64,000 bases of DNA, from the NCBI GenBank assembly GCA_027605045.1, contig JAQFWX010000103.1, forward strand, positions 58,752-122,751, given 5' to 3'. Origin of the DNA: Phallus indusiatus (Eukaryota; Basidiomycota; Agaricomycetes; Phallales; Phallaceae). Numbering within the stretch: position 1 is the first letter of the stretch; every line of letters begins with the position of its first letter. Shown here piece by piece: positions 11,054 to 23,156 of this stretch. The notes below the pieces were generated by a model. That model was not told where the DNA came from. It saw only the letters and a program-made list of their open reading frames with translations, and searched no databases. Both the position numbers and the translations under genes were made by a program.

Positions 11054-14000
11054 CTACTCACCCCCATTCCAATTAAATAGAGACTCAAGCGTATCCCCTC
11101 CTAGTCCATCAGTCGGCAACATACTCGTTGGATTCGAAGCTGACGATCCAGGTCGCGACGGTTCTCCTCCCATCATTCGATTCCCTCCACCAACTCCACC
11201 TCCAACACTCCCCGGTGTGCCTATCCGAGTCATCCCCGCATCGGGATGATGCTGCAACGCGGCAGGTGAAATAGCATGATACGGCGGCTGAGATTGCGAC
11301 ATCTGTCCTGATGTCGTTTGAGCTTGTGATAGGTACGCTTGCTGTTGTGAAGAATGTGACTGCTGTTGTTGTTGCTGCTGCTGCTGCGGCACACGACCTA
11401 ATGAACTTCCAGCGCCGACACCATTTCCTCCCCCGTAAATCATGCCAGGGTTGATCGTACCTCCTCCAACATTCGGATATTGCTGTTGTTGCTGTTGCTG
11501 CTGCTGTTGCTGATGTTGTTGTTGCTGTACTTGTGCAGCCGCCGCCGCCGCCGCCATCGCAGCAGGACTCATTCTGCCCATCGCAGTACCCGGTCGAAAT
11601 CCAGCCGCCATTTGCTGCTGCTGCTGCTGTTGCTGTTGGCGTTGCTGAGCTTGGTTATACAACGCTATCTGGTGATACATATTCTCATTCTGCATCCCTG
11701 CAGCGGCAGCCGCATTCGCAGAGGAACCAGAAACAACAGGTCGTTTTTGTGCCATGTTCGGCGCAAGACCACCTCTAGCGGCCGCAGCAGCAGAAAGCAT
11801 ATCCGACGGTGATGGAGCACTTCGATTGGGAATATTATTAGGCATACCGCCAATCGTGCCTATACCCATACCACCCATGCCACCACCAGTAGCACTCATA
11901 CCCAAATTCATTCCCACGGGTGAACCATGTCCAAACGGCGCTGCCGGTCCAGAAGCCGTATTCGGGGGAGAACCAGCTGATGAAGACGGTCCTCTAGATA
12001 CGCTCCCAGAGGAATGCATCCCAATTTGTCCCTGCCCAAGTTGATGTGGCTGCTGCTGTTGTTGCGGTTGTTGTTGTTGTTGCTGTTGCTGTTGCTGTCC
12101 AACGCCGCCGCCGCCACCCATACCCGGCTGATGCTGTGTCTGCTGACGGACTGTTTCGGCCATGTTATAAGCGTCTGGGAGAGTTATAATACCGTCTTTT
12201 CCACGCATATTCATTTGTTCTTGCATCAGCCAGAGCTGGCGTTTTTGAGTTGGATTAAAACTTGCTTGACCACTACCATTACTGCCACCATTGCCGCCGC
12301 CACCACCACCATTACCCGTAGGGGGGATCGGAGGAGGAACATTACCCATTCTCACGTTCATTGATCCTGCATTCGCGCTTCCGCTTTGCGATCCAGCCGT
12401 ACCAGGTCTTACATGCATACCGGCGCTCGAAGGTGGTGTCATATGTTGCTGTTGTTGCTGATGAGCTGCTTGTGCCGGGGTCAACTGTGGTCCTCGCGAT
12501 CCAGGCATTCCCTGTATCCCACCACCGCCGACATTTGGTGGTGACCCGCTTTGTCTGTTAAAAGGCGAGCCAATGCCTGTTGGGTCAATGGGTGTTTGAG
12601 GATGCCCTTGGTTATTACCGTGTGCGGGAGTAGCAGGCGCTTGCATTGCTGGATTCATTACACCGTTTCGCTGGACAGGTTGATCGGGTTGAAGGATACC
12701 ACCCGCGCGCTGGGCTTGTTGCTGACGAATGTTATTCTATGAATAAAAAAAAGGGGGAAGGCGTATCAGTCATCATCGCCGTTTGAGAGCCGGACCCGAA
12801 TCATTTGTCTCTCTCACCTGGACAATTTGCATTCTCTGCAACTGTTGTTGCCAAGGAAGGTGCGCAAATCCAGGTACATTCAACAACATGTAGGCTACGA
12901 ACGGATTAGAAGCACCAGCTTGCAAAGATTGGTAGTTCGTCAATCCATTCGATCCATAGGCATTCATGATGAGTTGAACTGCTTGTGGTGTCGGATTTGG
13001 TGGTGGCTGGATCTGCATCGACATTCCGGCGGCATTAGCAGTAGGATTCATAGAGTTGGGAATAGCTGGGTTCATCTGGTGGGGGGCGGATGAAACCGCT
13101 GCGGCTGCAGCTGGATTCATTATATGCGATGGGTGTTGATTCATAGCATTACTAGGAACACCTGACCCACCAGCGCCCATCGCCACTGAGTTTGGCATCA
13201 TTGTCGTCATTCGTGGATCTTTCATTAAACCAGCGGCACCTGGATTAGCAAGCGCATTGGGGTTGTTGGATCGGTTTGGCTGAGTCGCCTGAGATTGTTG
13301 GAGCATTCGTGCCCGTTGCGCCAGTTGTGCCTGCGCTTGTATATCCAACATATTTCCACCTACCCCAACGTGTCCGCCAAAACCGAGTTGTGGATTTACC
13401 GCATTGGCATTTTGCGCATGCAGTTGTCCGTGTTGCGATCCGTGCGATTGCGCGCCTTGAAGAGATAGAGGACCTACTTGACTTTGTTGAGTAATGGGAA
13501 CTTCCGGAGAATTGCGTAATGGAGTGGATGATTGTGAGGCATGCCCGACAGCAGAGCCGGAATGTGGAGAATGTGCTTGTATCGGATGCATCCCGGGCAT
13601 TCCCCCCATTCCCATTCCACCACCACCACCACTACTAGGAGGCATACTCATACCGGCATTCATACCTAAACTCGCTTGCATTTGAGCTTGATGAGACATC
13701 GCCATATCTTGTACCCCCATTCCAGGCGCTATCATATTATTCATGCCTATTCCGCCAGCCCCAGGACCTGCGACGCTAACTCCCGTACCATTCGACATAA
13801 CCGACGGACTTCGAGCATGTGGTGGACTCGCAGTGGCAGCCAGAGGTGGTGGATTTGAATGCCGTCGTTCACCAGTGTCGACACGTTTGCGCATACCGTT
13901 TTGATCATCGGGTAAAGGATCGGTGGGTGGACCTCGTTTGATACCAGCAGCCATCATACCTGGTGGGGCCGGTTGAATGGGAACACCAGAAGCAGCTGCT

Positions 14001-15422
14001 CTGGAACCTAGATATATATAAAAACATTGTGAAGCGAAGTATGGAATAAAGGAGATTATTATTATAAACCCGTACCTGATGATAGGGGAGGATGGACGTT
14101 GGCTGCGCCGGGTTGTAAAGCCCCGCCTCCCTGCCCAGGATTGGCAGCGACGGCTGCCTGTCTCTTAGCAATTTCTTTGGCAAAAAGTGAAGGCAGAGTT
14201 CGATAAAGGGAATCGATGGTATGGAGTGGGTACCATGGGACGGGTGTTGGAGGTGTCATGATGGGGAGGTGAAGGTTCTTGTTACGGTTTTGGTCGGCGA
14301 TGGCGGAAAGCCAAGTGAGATTAGATTGGAGACGGGTTGCATAACTACTCAAAAAACAAAAGAAATATATAAATGAGATGGAATGATCATCGAACGAGAA
14401 AAAAAGAATAAAAGAGAACAAGGTAACCAACGAGAAAGAAAAGAACGACGACATACGAGATACATTCGGGCGTTTGAATAAGCTGGCGGGTTTGGAATTC
14501 CATGCAAACTCTATTTGTTCGATTGTGAATAAGCATAATGAAAAAAAACAAACGGACAAACAAAGGAACATGAGAAGGTGACGTACTTTAAAAGTTCAAC
14601 GTTGAGGAGGAAGATGGCTCTCGCTTTTTCGTCCGGAATATCTGACGATGACTTGAAAGAATTCACGTCGCTCAAATGATGAGGATATATCTGGGATGAC
14701 GATGAGGATGGAGGAAAGATAGAGGATGAGGTTGGCGGCAGTGTAGACAAAGGATGGTCGCGAACGGGAGGCGAGGGGACACCCATGCCGTTCATGTGGT
14801 GTTGCTGAATAGTGGATGTAGATGGAGGGAATGATTTCGAGGTATTGATAGCGGTATGTTGTTGTGGTTGTGATTGAGATTGTTGGTGTTGTGTTTGTTG
14901 TTGTCGCGATGTGACAGGCAATGTTGCCGTTGGATTAATCGAGAGGCTGCCTGCAGGCTCTTCGCTGACAGGCGGGTCAGCGGCCAAACCGCTTTTCGAC
15001 TCCGTGACTCTCGACTCGTCCGTATTTCCGTTTGAAATCGAAAGTGGGCCTGCAGGCGCGTTTGAGATCGAACTCGAGCTTGCGGCATCTGACGAGCCGG
15101 CGGACTGTTGTGTCTGGGATGGATCCTGCGCTGGTTGATCTTGAGACTGATCGTCATCGTTCAAATTGGTCAATTCACTGAGGGGACTAGATTGGCCTGA
15201 CGCTGCGGTAAAGTTAGTATCTGTCGCGTCGGGATTCTGTTGGTGTTCGGGCTGCATATTCTTTGAGTCGGGAGAGGAGAGTGGGGAGGAAGAAAGCGAG
15301 CCAGCGTCGTGTTCATTCGAATGGTTGACCTGTTCTACGCTGTAGATGCCATTTGATTTGGAGCTAGGGGAATGCCAAATGTTGTTTGTGTTCTGACTCT
15401 TCTCGTTTGAAAGCGTCAGCAT
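11054..15422 (-). CDS. SSXT (SS18/Snf11-like) transcription coactivator with long Q/G/N-rich tail
   Basis: Five exons (14587-15422, 14457-14510, 14076-14344, 12818-14007, 11054-12736) give 1343 residues. The SSXT N-terminal-type domain covers about residues 265-330: ARAIFLLNVELLKV, then QLIQTPECISYATRLQSNL, then TWLSAIADQNRN. It matches the SS18 helices, which dock SS18 (Snf11 in yeast) on the SWI/SNF ATPase. A conserved-looking PWYPLHTIDSLYRTLPSLF follows. A region with NAYGSNGLTNYQSLQ and LPWQQQLQRMQIVQ lies near residue 730. The remainder is rich in Gln, Gly, Met and Pro with several polyglutamine runs (11360-11390, 11480-11530, 11610-11640, 12050-12100). It likely acts in the nucleus as a chromatin-remodelling subunit with a large activation or condensate-forming region. 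The ATG at 15422 was chosen over 15533 because the extra residues look non-coding. The stop at 11054 overlaps a strong donor (GTGAGT), so a further 3' exon is possible. Confidence 0.75.
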
Positions 15423-16039
15423 TGCCCAACAATCATGTGCAGGGTATAAAATTCCGGAACTGCTTGCAGTGTGGTGTGTCCACGCCAGTGGATATGGGCA
15501 GCTTACGTCGGAGTAACAAAATCGAGCGCCCAAACTTTGACAAACACAGTGTCACTCACTCGCATGGGTTAGTATATATAAGAAGAAAAAATAAACATTA
15601 CCGTATATTATCCCATACTATGTATACGTTCGCTCAAGTTGCAGAGGTGTTTTACGGAATAATACAAGAAATGTGCGTTGTGCTTGTCTATGTTGCTTGC
15701 CCTGAAATTGCCAACGGGCTCTGGTGAATTGCCAATGACTACTGTGCATGGTACAGTGCAAAAAGAGTACATTTATGACACAGCAATAAACGGTTAATAA
15801 TGCTATTAATCTTAAACAACTACATGTCAGATCTTGTCGACCAGAAGGTATGTAAACGTTGGAGTTGAAAAAGCAAATGAGAATGACCAAATGCCCTCTC
15901 CAGATAGCAAAAGCAAATGCTGGAATAAATCTGGGTACTCTTGTGCTAATTTTCGTATTATTCTTCGCCATATTCTTCTCCGTTACACCCAATAATCTCG
16001 GAAGCTCCCAGAGATCCAATCCCAAGATACGCGATGACG
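15423..16039. other. Upstream region of the SSXT gene
   Basis: No supported gene. A TATA-like TATAAAA lies at about 15447 on the + strand. Short open frames on both strands have no recognisable product. Confidence 0.35.
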
Positions 16040-16540
16040 ACGACTAGCCGCCATATCAAAATTCCCTTCACGATGCTACCAAAGCTACGCATAATCATTG
16101 CTAGCAGTAAGCTCACCATATTGATCAGTTGGTTGGCCCTTCTTTCTTGACCATTGTTCGCCATTACGCACTTCAGCAACCATCTGCAAATCAAAGGATT
16201 ATCTTTCGGTCACCTATTAGTCGTACCACTTAGTCGCTATAACAGCATCTGAAGGTTGTGGACAGGGAACAGCAATGAAGGAAGCAAGAGATAGGTCAGA
16301 TAATTAATTTCATAACCTGGAAAACCCTTACCGGTATCCGCAGATCGAAGAACCTCATTAGGACTCGCACCAAAAATGGTACTTACATCACCTGCATATG
16401 CACTGCACCCACATGCAAGGACCCGGGTATGTTTTGATTGAAGGAACCCCCGAAACGTGAAGGAATTGGTGCAGTCATTTGCAACGGAAGTCTAGTGTAC
16501 GGCCAAATGAATTGCGGGCAATGACGCCGAAGCAATAACC
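16040..16540 (-). pseudogene. Fragments of an unrecognised, probably decayed gene
   Basis: Reading the minus strand, protein-like pieces appear in changing frames. One has TRLPLQMTAPIPSRFGGSF and LHVGAVHM near 16420-16530. One has GCSAYAGDVSTIFGASP and EVLRSADT before a GTAAGG donor near 16335-16430. One is VAEVRNGEQWSRKKGQPTD just after a TTTGCAG acceptor near 16120-16185. The second piece is out of frame with the first without a workable intron. I do not recognise the family. The pieces could be exons of a real multi-exon gene whose boundaries I could not solve, or a relic. Interpretation as debris is the safer one. Confidence 0.3.
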
Positions 16541-17173
16541 AATTCCAAGAAAAAATGAGATATAAAAAATCGTGGGGTTGTGGCTAGTTGTGGCTGGTTG
16601 TGGGCACTAGGACAATCTATTGAAACCTTGGGTTACTCTCGATTGTCTTTTTGATCGTGTCTGTACAGGTCTGTACCGGCCAGGTCCAGGGGTGCAGGGA
16701 AGATCGCGACGGAGGCTGGCTGGCTGGCTGGCATCACGACCATCAGCATGAACATCGAGATACCTGGGATTCCTTAGGTGCAGGAGATACTAAGATTTGG
16801 GATTCAACGCTCCATAATGCGGCGGCACTGCAGCAAAAATCATCCAACCAATTTGACCACTTGGCATGATACTGGAGATCTATGAGGGTGTTGCATGCCC
16901 CAGTTGTCGAATCCAGAATATTCTATCGGATCCTGCGCCAAAATAAAGTCATCATCCAAAGTCATTGATATTGCACCATGTTTCGCAAGTGTGAGGAAGG
17001 GAATTAGATATCGGAACCGATGACCACGGGCGGCTACCATCACTCAATTTTGAGTCGGAAGTCGGAACATACAAGCGTCCCAATTAAAAAATATAAATTA
17101 TTGTACCCCAAATACATAGCTCAATTTCTATATGGTATCAAATCCAAGGACGCCCCCCCAAATCATTTCTCTG
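16541..17173. other. Intergenic with simple repeats
   Basis: It contains a GTTGTGGCT-type short tandem repeat near 16575-16607 and a GGCT tetranucleotide run near 16713-16730. A minus-strand open frame (16840-17043) with PIEYSGFDNWGMQHP looks somewhat protein-like but is not recognisable, and may belong to the decayed locus to its left. Confidence 0.35.
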
Positions 17174-18591
17174 TTACAATGCGTATAACGTCGTTCCACT
17201 AAAGACGAGTGCGGCTCCAACCCACATCATCCAGCTTTCACCATGCTTGATGCTTATGAGTAAACTGACCGCCTTTCTTACCGCAAGCACGAGTGTAACC
17301 GTCAACGAAGTCACTCGACCACTGAGCTGGTTCACACCGCTCACGCAAACGAGCTGCGTTAGCACGTTTAACGCCAAAAGAGCATAAAACGTTTTGTCCT
17401 GCGTTTCCGTCCACTTTTGACGTATATCCTGCCCCACAAACATGAATCCGGGCATCGCAAGCGCATGGAGGTAGAACAGGGATTCTTCTCCCTGTTCCCG
17501 TCCTCGCCCGTATCGCGTATACGCTCGGTCTTGCGCAAGGCCCAAAAACCCGGAAAGAACCAGTGCAGCCGTAAGAATTGCAATTCCAGTTGCATATGTC
17601 GCTAAGCCCTCGCCTCGAGAAACGACCCGTTTGTTTTGAGACGCCGACAGAGTCGTCAACACAACACCCGCTGTGACAATTATAACCGACAACACTTGTC
17701 TAAGGGTATATCTGTATTATGAACAGGTTAGCCCCCGCTCAGTGTTTTTTTCACGTTATGGTAACTGGCCTTCGTCCACCTACGGCCCATCCAACAATCA
17801 TGTTGATGACCAAACCTCCACTTCTAAATATAATGTGCACGCTCATTGGCACCGCGTACCCGAACGCCGCGTTGTTCAACAACGAAATAAAGAAAAACAA
17901 AACGACCTGGAGAAGCCATACTTTGATAGGTATTTTCCTTTCTTTTAGTCGGAGGTTTCTAATAAAGCCAATAGGATTCCATTGACTTTGCGGGATCAGT
18001 AACGTCATGTGAGAGGGACCCGAAAGTTCAAGGAAAAGGGAGGATGTCGATTGTATCGAGGGCAGGACATTCAGAGGTTGAGATGAAAGGAATATGGTAT
18101 ATGTCTTGTTTGGAGAGCTACCCGCTCCAATGGTATTCTTCATACTCAAAACCCGACCTTGTTGCTCGACTTTTACACCGTATTTCTCGAACTCGACTTT
18201 CAGTGTCCGAATTAATGACATTTCTTCAGTGCCATTAGACGCATTCCCGCATTCCTTCACTTCAACCTTTCCCATTCGTTTCTCCAACACGTCGAGAACA
18301 ACCTGGCTTGCCACCTCTTCCTTGGATATACGACGCCGCTCAGATATCGAACGATCCACATGGATATGCTTCAAGAGTCCGTACAATGATACAAACAAAA
18401 ATTGCGCAAATGTTATCAGAGATCCTGCATCCGGGTTTGATGATGTGACGAGCTCAAGCGTCCAGGCATTGCTATGTCAAAGAATGAGATCAAAACTCAA
18501 CAGTTTCAGTTTCGCTGTCCGACTCTACTCACCTACAGCAACCACCGAATATCAGGCCCAGAATTGCTGTCCATTCGCTGATAGAAGTCAT
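17174..18591 (-). CDS. Nucleotide-sugar transporter, UDP-N-acetylglucosamine type (YEA4/SLC35B-like)
   Basis: Three exons (18533-18591, 17755-18471, 17174-17711) sum to 437 residues. The protein is a multi-helix membrane carrier of the SLC35B/UAA family that exchanges UDP-GlcNAc (or a related sugar) for UMP across the Golgi or ER membrane, supplying chitin and glycan synthesis. Visible marks are SNAWTLELVTSSNPDAGSL with ITFAQFLF (first helices), IPIKVWLLQVVLFF, NNAAFGYAVPMSVHIIFRSGG (family motif with N.AF.Y..P...H.IFRS.G), then VLSVIIVTAGVVLTTLSA, and a late KHGESWMMWVGAALVFSGT. A long insertion of about 100 residues, hydrophilic (EEVASQVVLDVLEKR), lies between helices 2 and 3. The intron at 17712-17754 uses a weak GTGAAA donor that keeps the frame. 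A broken copy of its 5' part lies at 22627-22870. Confidence 0.85.
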
Positions 18592-18954
18592 ATTTGACCT
18601 CAAATGTCAACCTTTTGTAAGGTGTTGCCCCTGATCCTAGGTCAACCCCTACCGCATGTTGGAGGTGTGTGCGAGAGGCGACGCTGGTCAACAGGCCCCA
18701 GTCGGACTCCTATTACATAACCGACGGCACTGGGACGGTTGGACCGCAATTTTGCCGCAAATGCCAAAGGCTTTCAATTTTTTCTTCGTGTGCTCCTTTA
18801 CATAAACATTTATATTTTATTTTAAAATATCGACACTTTTCTAATAATAACACCGACTTAATCTACAGAGCCCATATTTTTTTCGGACCACAATATTTTC
18901 ATCAAACACGGACCACGGTTTCCTGAAACTGGCACGGAATATTCTTTTCTGATC
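18592..18954. other. Transporter promoter / zinc-finger A 3' flank
   Basis: No gene seen. A stretch near 18645-18700 (CCTACCGCATG.TGGAG.TGTG) resembles 22935-22995 beside the broken transporter copy, so it was part of the duplicated segment. Confidence 0.45.
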
Positions 18955-20512
18955 CTAAACCCCGCGTTCGGAGAATATTTGCCAATGGTACGCTTCGTGG
19001 CAGGTCCCCATATGTTGCTTTAGAGCATCCTTTCGACCACATTTTTTGCCACTAAATAAAAGTGAACGGGGATGTTAATGAACGTATCGAGTGGAAGACG
19101 TGCCATCCTGGAACCAGACAAGGAAATTGATCTGGGTTATTCTTACTATCAACATGTCGCGTACAGTCTGATTTATTCTTGAAGCTCTCCTTGCTTGCAG
19201 AAGAAGTAAGGCGATGGGATCCATAACGAGGGATGCAGTCGCTCACCAAAGACCACACACAAAGCGACGATCCTGAATCATATCATGTATGTGTTGATCC
19301 ATCTCCTGGATCGTTGAAAAAGGTCCCCGCCAGGCGACGGCGCATTTCGGGAGGCAGCATCTAAAGATTCCATTTCCATTGCATCTGAAACAAATTTTAC
19401 GGAGAGTGTCATCAACAGTATCCTTAAGATCGACAAGGTAATGATGGACACTGGTCTAAATATATCTCGGCGAATTAAAACTGTCAAAGACAATAGAAAG
19501 GTTGATGATGTATCATACCGTTTCATTTGCAGCCTTAGTCGCAGCTTGAGGCTGTGATCCACCTGTCCCGGGAAGTGCAGTCATATTGTCAGCATCAACC
19601 GAATTGTCCCGAATAGCGAAACGAGTTTCGATCGACGAATGGTTAACTACAGCTCCTGATTTTTGACTCGAATCAAAACTACAAGTATTGGGGACGGGGA
19701 TGTTTTGAACATGGTCAGCTAATTAAGGTAGAATCAATCAACTCTTCAGCTACAGCTAAATGATTTGACTCACCTGAATCAAGAGGTGAACACGGGCTGA
19801 CATCATACTCTTGGACATAGTCAGGGGAATATCCCGCGGGCGATGGCTTTGAATAAAAAACTGGATATGTAACATTCGCTGTCAATCAAGCAACCTCAGT
19901 AAAACTAGTTTCTAGACACAAAATATGAATTAAAAGTACGGTTGGAGACATTTTGAAGTCCTAATTCAGCGTTAACGGGGATTACCGACGCGCTTTGTGT
20001 GTCGAATCCAGATTTGCCATGAGCGACAGGATCTAGAGAAATTCGAATTAATATCCAGATACGCACACTGCTTTAGTCATACCCGTGCAGAATTGAGAAT
20101 GCCCTTCCACCAGACCCAGATCGTGAGGTGGGTACACGAGTGAAATATAGTCGCGACCGACTGCAACATTGGCAGAAGCATAAGGTGCAAATAACTCCAC
20201 GAATGACTCGTTAGTGGGGGGATATTCTATAGAAAAACACTAGAATTTTTTTGCATGAAGAGAAAAGGCTAATTACCAGTAAGTGAACCAGCACAACCAG
20301 GGTCAGACTCCTGTTCCACCGAGCCGATGGACTCTGAGTACGCCGAGAGCAAGGAAGGCTGGCAGTGATCACTCGGACTCGCATTGCTATGCAGTGAGTA
20401 GGCTGCACAGTTTGATTAGTTTTAGTTCTGAGAGAAAGAAAGACAGCGCACTCATTGAGGAGGTAAAACCTGGCCGTGATATTCCGCGGAGTGGTGCAGA
20501 ATGACCTTGCAT
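18955..20512 (-). CDS. C2H2 zinc-finger protein, copy A
   Basis: A multi-exon gene with probable start at 20512 (MQGHSAPLRG) and stop at 18955. Its C-terminal exons encode a three-finger block shared with copies B and C. Finger 1 has GIFRCCLPKC, then PFSTIQEMDQHIHDM. Finger 2 has FVCGLC, then FKNKSDCTRHV. Finger 3 has QFPCLVPGC, GKKCGRKDALKQH and MGTCH. The N-terminal two thirds are Ser/Pro/Asp-rich, without a fold, as in fungal transcription factors (for example PAGYSPDYVQEYDVSPCSP). Finger 3's exon join uses GC (ATG|GCACGT) if correct. It probably binds DNA as a regulator; targets are unknown. The protein has diverged strongly from B and C. Exact 5' exon boundaries are not settled, so the start is tentative. 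Confidence 0.65.
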
Positions 20513-22269
20513 GAATAAAGCATGAGATACTTGGGCTATATATTTAGAAAATTCCACAGGTGAGAAGCTTGTTTTTGTAAAACGGAAATTATTGCGCGAT
20601 TGTTTGTCCCGCCATGGAAAAGCCACGGCCGAAAGCAAACGAAAAGCTACTCGTTCATCCGGATCGCCATTGAATCGGATCTAGCGTAACAGATGCCCTA
20701 GTGCCATGGATGAGATAACCCTCCAAGGATTAAATTTTCAAAACCCAAAGACCCCTTGCGGCGGAGTAAAAGGAAAAGAGAAGCTGAAGCGCTGAAGGAC
20801 GCCCGTGATGATAATTCGTACCCAAAATAGTAACAGCCTGCTCAAGGCAACTTTGTGAACAAAGTCGTGGAGACGCCACGGGCCTTGCAAATTGCAATCC
20901 CCCATCGAGGAAGTAAAAATTCGAACTTCTATCGATTCCTTTCTGCAAACAAAACTACGTCAGTGATCTGGGTTTCCTTTTTGGAGCACGTTGCCTGGTC
21001 TGGAAGTCTCTGGAGAAACCCAGGTCACGCATTCCTCGCTTCCCGAAATATTAAAGGCACAACTAATGGCGGTCTGACTAAGAGTAGGTGGCTGATGAAC
21101 TAAGATTCTTGAAGAGAACAAGGATAGATAAGATATGAACAGGAAACAATAATTGGAAATTCTATGGCGTGCGTAAGTGCATTTCTCCTCCTAGGGCCGG
21201 CTAGTCAGGTGTATTTTGTGCTGGACGTTGTCCAAACACCATAATCTATACCTCCATAAGAAAAGAATTGGAAATTACTCCGTCTTTGAATAATGTTTCT
21301 GAAGCTAGTAGGTATCACGAGACGAAAAAAATCAAATAGGCTGCGAAGAAAGAACTCACACTTTCTTCCGAAACAGAATTGGATTAAGGATACATATTTG
21401 TGTCTAACAGATCCGATACGGCATTAGCCTAACTGAGGGAAATTCAAAGACTAGTGGGGGCTCACCGGGCTCTAGTATCTCCGGATGGTGGGATCTCTGC
21501 GGGCTCAAATGAATATCGGAAAGGTACACAGTTTTTAAAGTTCATGACATGTTACGATTGGATTGCCGCAGTGACACTTTACATATCGCTCACCCGCATT
21601 TTAATCCAGATCTCTCACGAAAGCGCAAGGGCACAAGGGGTGCAGCGGCTGAGAACGGAACTCAGTCCATATTTGTGAGTTTACCGTAACCAATTTGTGG
21701 CATACGACAACTCCGGTTGTCAAACGAAGCACCAGTAGGGGAACGGAAAGCTCTGTTTTGCAGAGCTCCTTCAAATGAGGGGTGCGTAACAGCATTTTCT
21801 CCCAATGGAAACAAACACCTGGTCTGCTACAAATTTGGAAAACGGGATTCTATTCACGTCTACGTGGCATATCAGCTGTTTATGAATGATGAACAAGATT
21901 CAAACACTTCAAATCTATAGCTCCACGAAAACAAAAAAAAAAACAGAAAAATCCAATAACGACTATGCCAGGCCATACAGGATCTATATCAACCTTTGGG
22001 ATATTGATCATTCTCAATTGAGTACAAGTACCAGAGCTATTTGTTCTGGTTCTAAGAAATCAAGACTGGCTCACAATTTCATCGTTTCCTCAATGAGTCG
22101 CACGCTCCGTCAATGAGAAAACCTAGTAGACTCTCATGGAATCATTCCCTTAAGTTTCAACAAGATTCACATCAATATCAGCAATACAAGATGTAAGATG
22201 CTCCAATTTTACGTGCCTGAATGAATGGCGTGGCAATAGTGTATGATACTTGCCTTATTCCGGAAGGTA
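20513..22269. other. Intergenic between zinc-finger A and the GEN1 relic
   Basis: About 1.75 kb in which I see no gene, RNA or repeat. It corresponds in position to the non-coding stretches upstream of copies B and C, but similarity to them is not obvious by eye. Confidence 0.4.
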
Positions 22270-22590
22270 TGACTCGAAGTGTTCTAACCCTATGGATGTG
22301 AGATCATTCAATTAGACACCCTTCAGCTTCTTCACCTTTTATTAAGGCGCATCCTCGCCTAATTCTCACTGTCTTAGAAAATACAAGTAACCTTCCGGGT
22401 ATCGTAAAAATTCGTATAGGAATCGACGCCTCCCTTTATTTTTCCGAAGCTCAGTGTCGCAAAGGTGGAAAACCTGTGTCAAAGTCATTGTTCTCCGATG
22501 TGCGAGGAGTGTGACGTGAACCAATGCCAATGATACTGCCTTTCGCTGATCTTTCAACGGAGCATGCGGATTACTAGCGCAGGCGGCAGT
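22270..22590 (+). pseudogene. Truncated, decayed copy of the GEN1/YEN1-type nuclease 5' end
   Basis: This stretch parallels 30151-30490 of the intact nuclease gene. It has the same order: a CCTATGG.ATGTGAGA donor region, GACACCCTTCAGCTTCTTC at the exon 2 acceptor (parent GACACCCTTTTAGCTTCTTC), RIGIDASLYFSEAQ (parent RIGIDASIWFFHAQ), SDVRG at the second donor, and GCGGATTACTAGC where the parent has ACAGATTACTGGC at exon 3. The parental start codon is replaced (CTCGAAGTG against ATGGGTGTC), and there are stops in the exon 2 frame, so it cannot make a nuclease. Similarity ends abruptly at about 22590. It marks one side of a duplication junction. Confidence 0.75.
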
Positions 22591-22626
22591 AGTAACTCAG
22601 TACGTTCAACAACGGCCGTGTCTACG

Positions 22627-22870
22627 TCACATCATGCACCGCGCCTCTCGAAACTCATCTTTCATGCATAGATCAACGCCTTTGAACGCATTCTCGCATT
22701 CCTTCGCTTCAGCATTTCGGATTCCGTGCCAGCACATCGAGGCTATTTGTTCTTTGAAATTGAACGTCTCGCGAAGATGCACTAGCAAACCGTGCACTAG
22801 GCGGCCTAATATTACGGACAAAGGTTGCGCGAATATTATCAAGTTTTATGTAATTATCAAACCCGCAATT
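22627..22870 (-). pseudogene. Truncated, decayed copy of the nucleotide-sugar transporter
   Basis: The minus strand reads LIIFAQPLSVILGRLVHGLL, then KEQIASM and EAKECENAFKG. These align with the parent's LITFAQFLFVSLYGLLKHI, KEEVASQ and EVKECGNASNG from exon 2. At the DNA level, 22690 (CATTCTCGCATTCCTTCGC) matches 18243 (CATTCCCGCATTCCTTCAC). Homology begins at about 22627, equivalent to about 18180 inside parental exon 2, and the downstream two thirds of the gene are absent. With the GEN1 relic ending about 40 bases to its left, it forms the other side of a duplication junction. Confidence 0.75.
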
Positions 22871-23156
22871 GTTCGTTCTTCGGTTGCGATCATTCTACGA
22901 TATTCGATCTCTTTAGGGTCTTGGCCCTGGGGCGACCTTTTACCGCATGGTGGATATGGGCAGTCAAAAGAGTGACACTGGTGATCATGGTTGATGACAG
23001 CACTGCACAGCACTGCACAGAAATTTCAACAAGTCGTGGTACAGTAAATTCCAAAAGTACTGCTATCACTGTGTATTTACAATTCCAATGTCTATCTACT
23101 CGTAGCGTTTTTCTTTGTGGAATTTGATAAAATTTCAACGTAATGGACTACGGTTT
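22871..23156. other. Flank of zinc-finger B, with short repeats
   Basis: It contains the transporter-flank match at 22935-22995 and a short tandem repeat, GCACTGCACAGCACTGCACAG, near 22996-23017. The segment 23038-23130 (GTACAGTAAATTCCA.AAGTACTG) is repeated at 26555-26640, the left edge of the 3.5 kb duplication. Confidence 0.5.

Noticed and set aside
15422..15533. Upstream ATG of the SSXT gene at 15533
   Set aside because: The 37 extra residues contain many Cys/His/Trp, unlike the Ser/Asn-rich protein that follows, so the ATG at 15422 was preferred.
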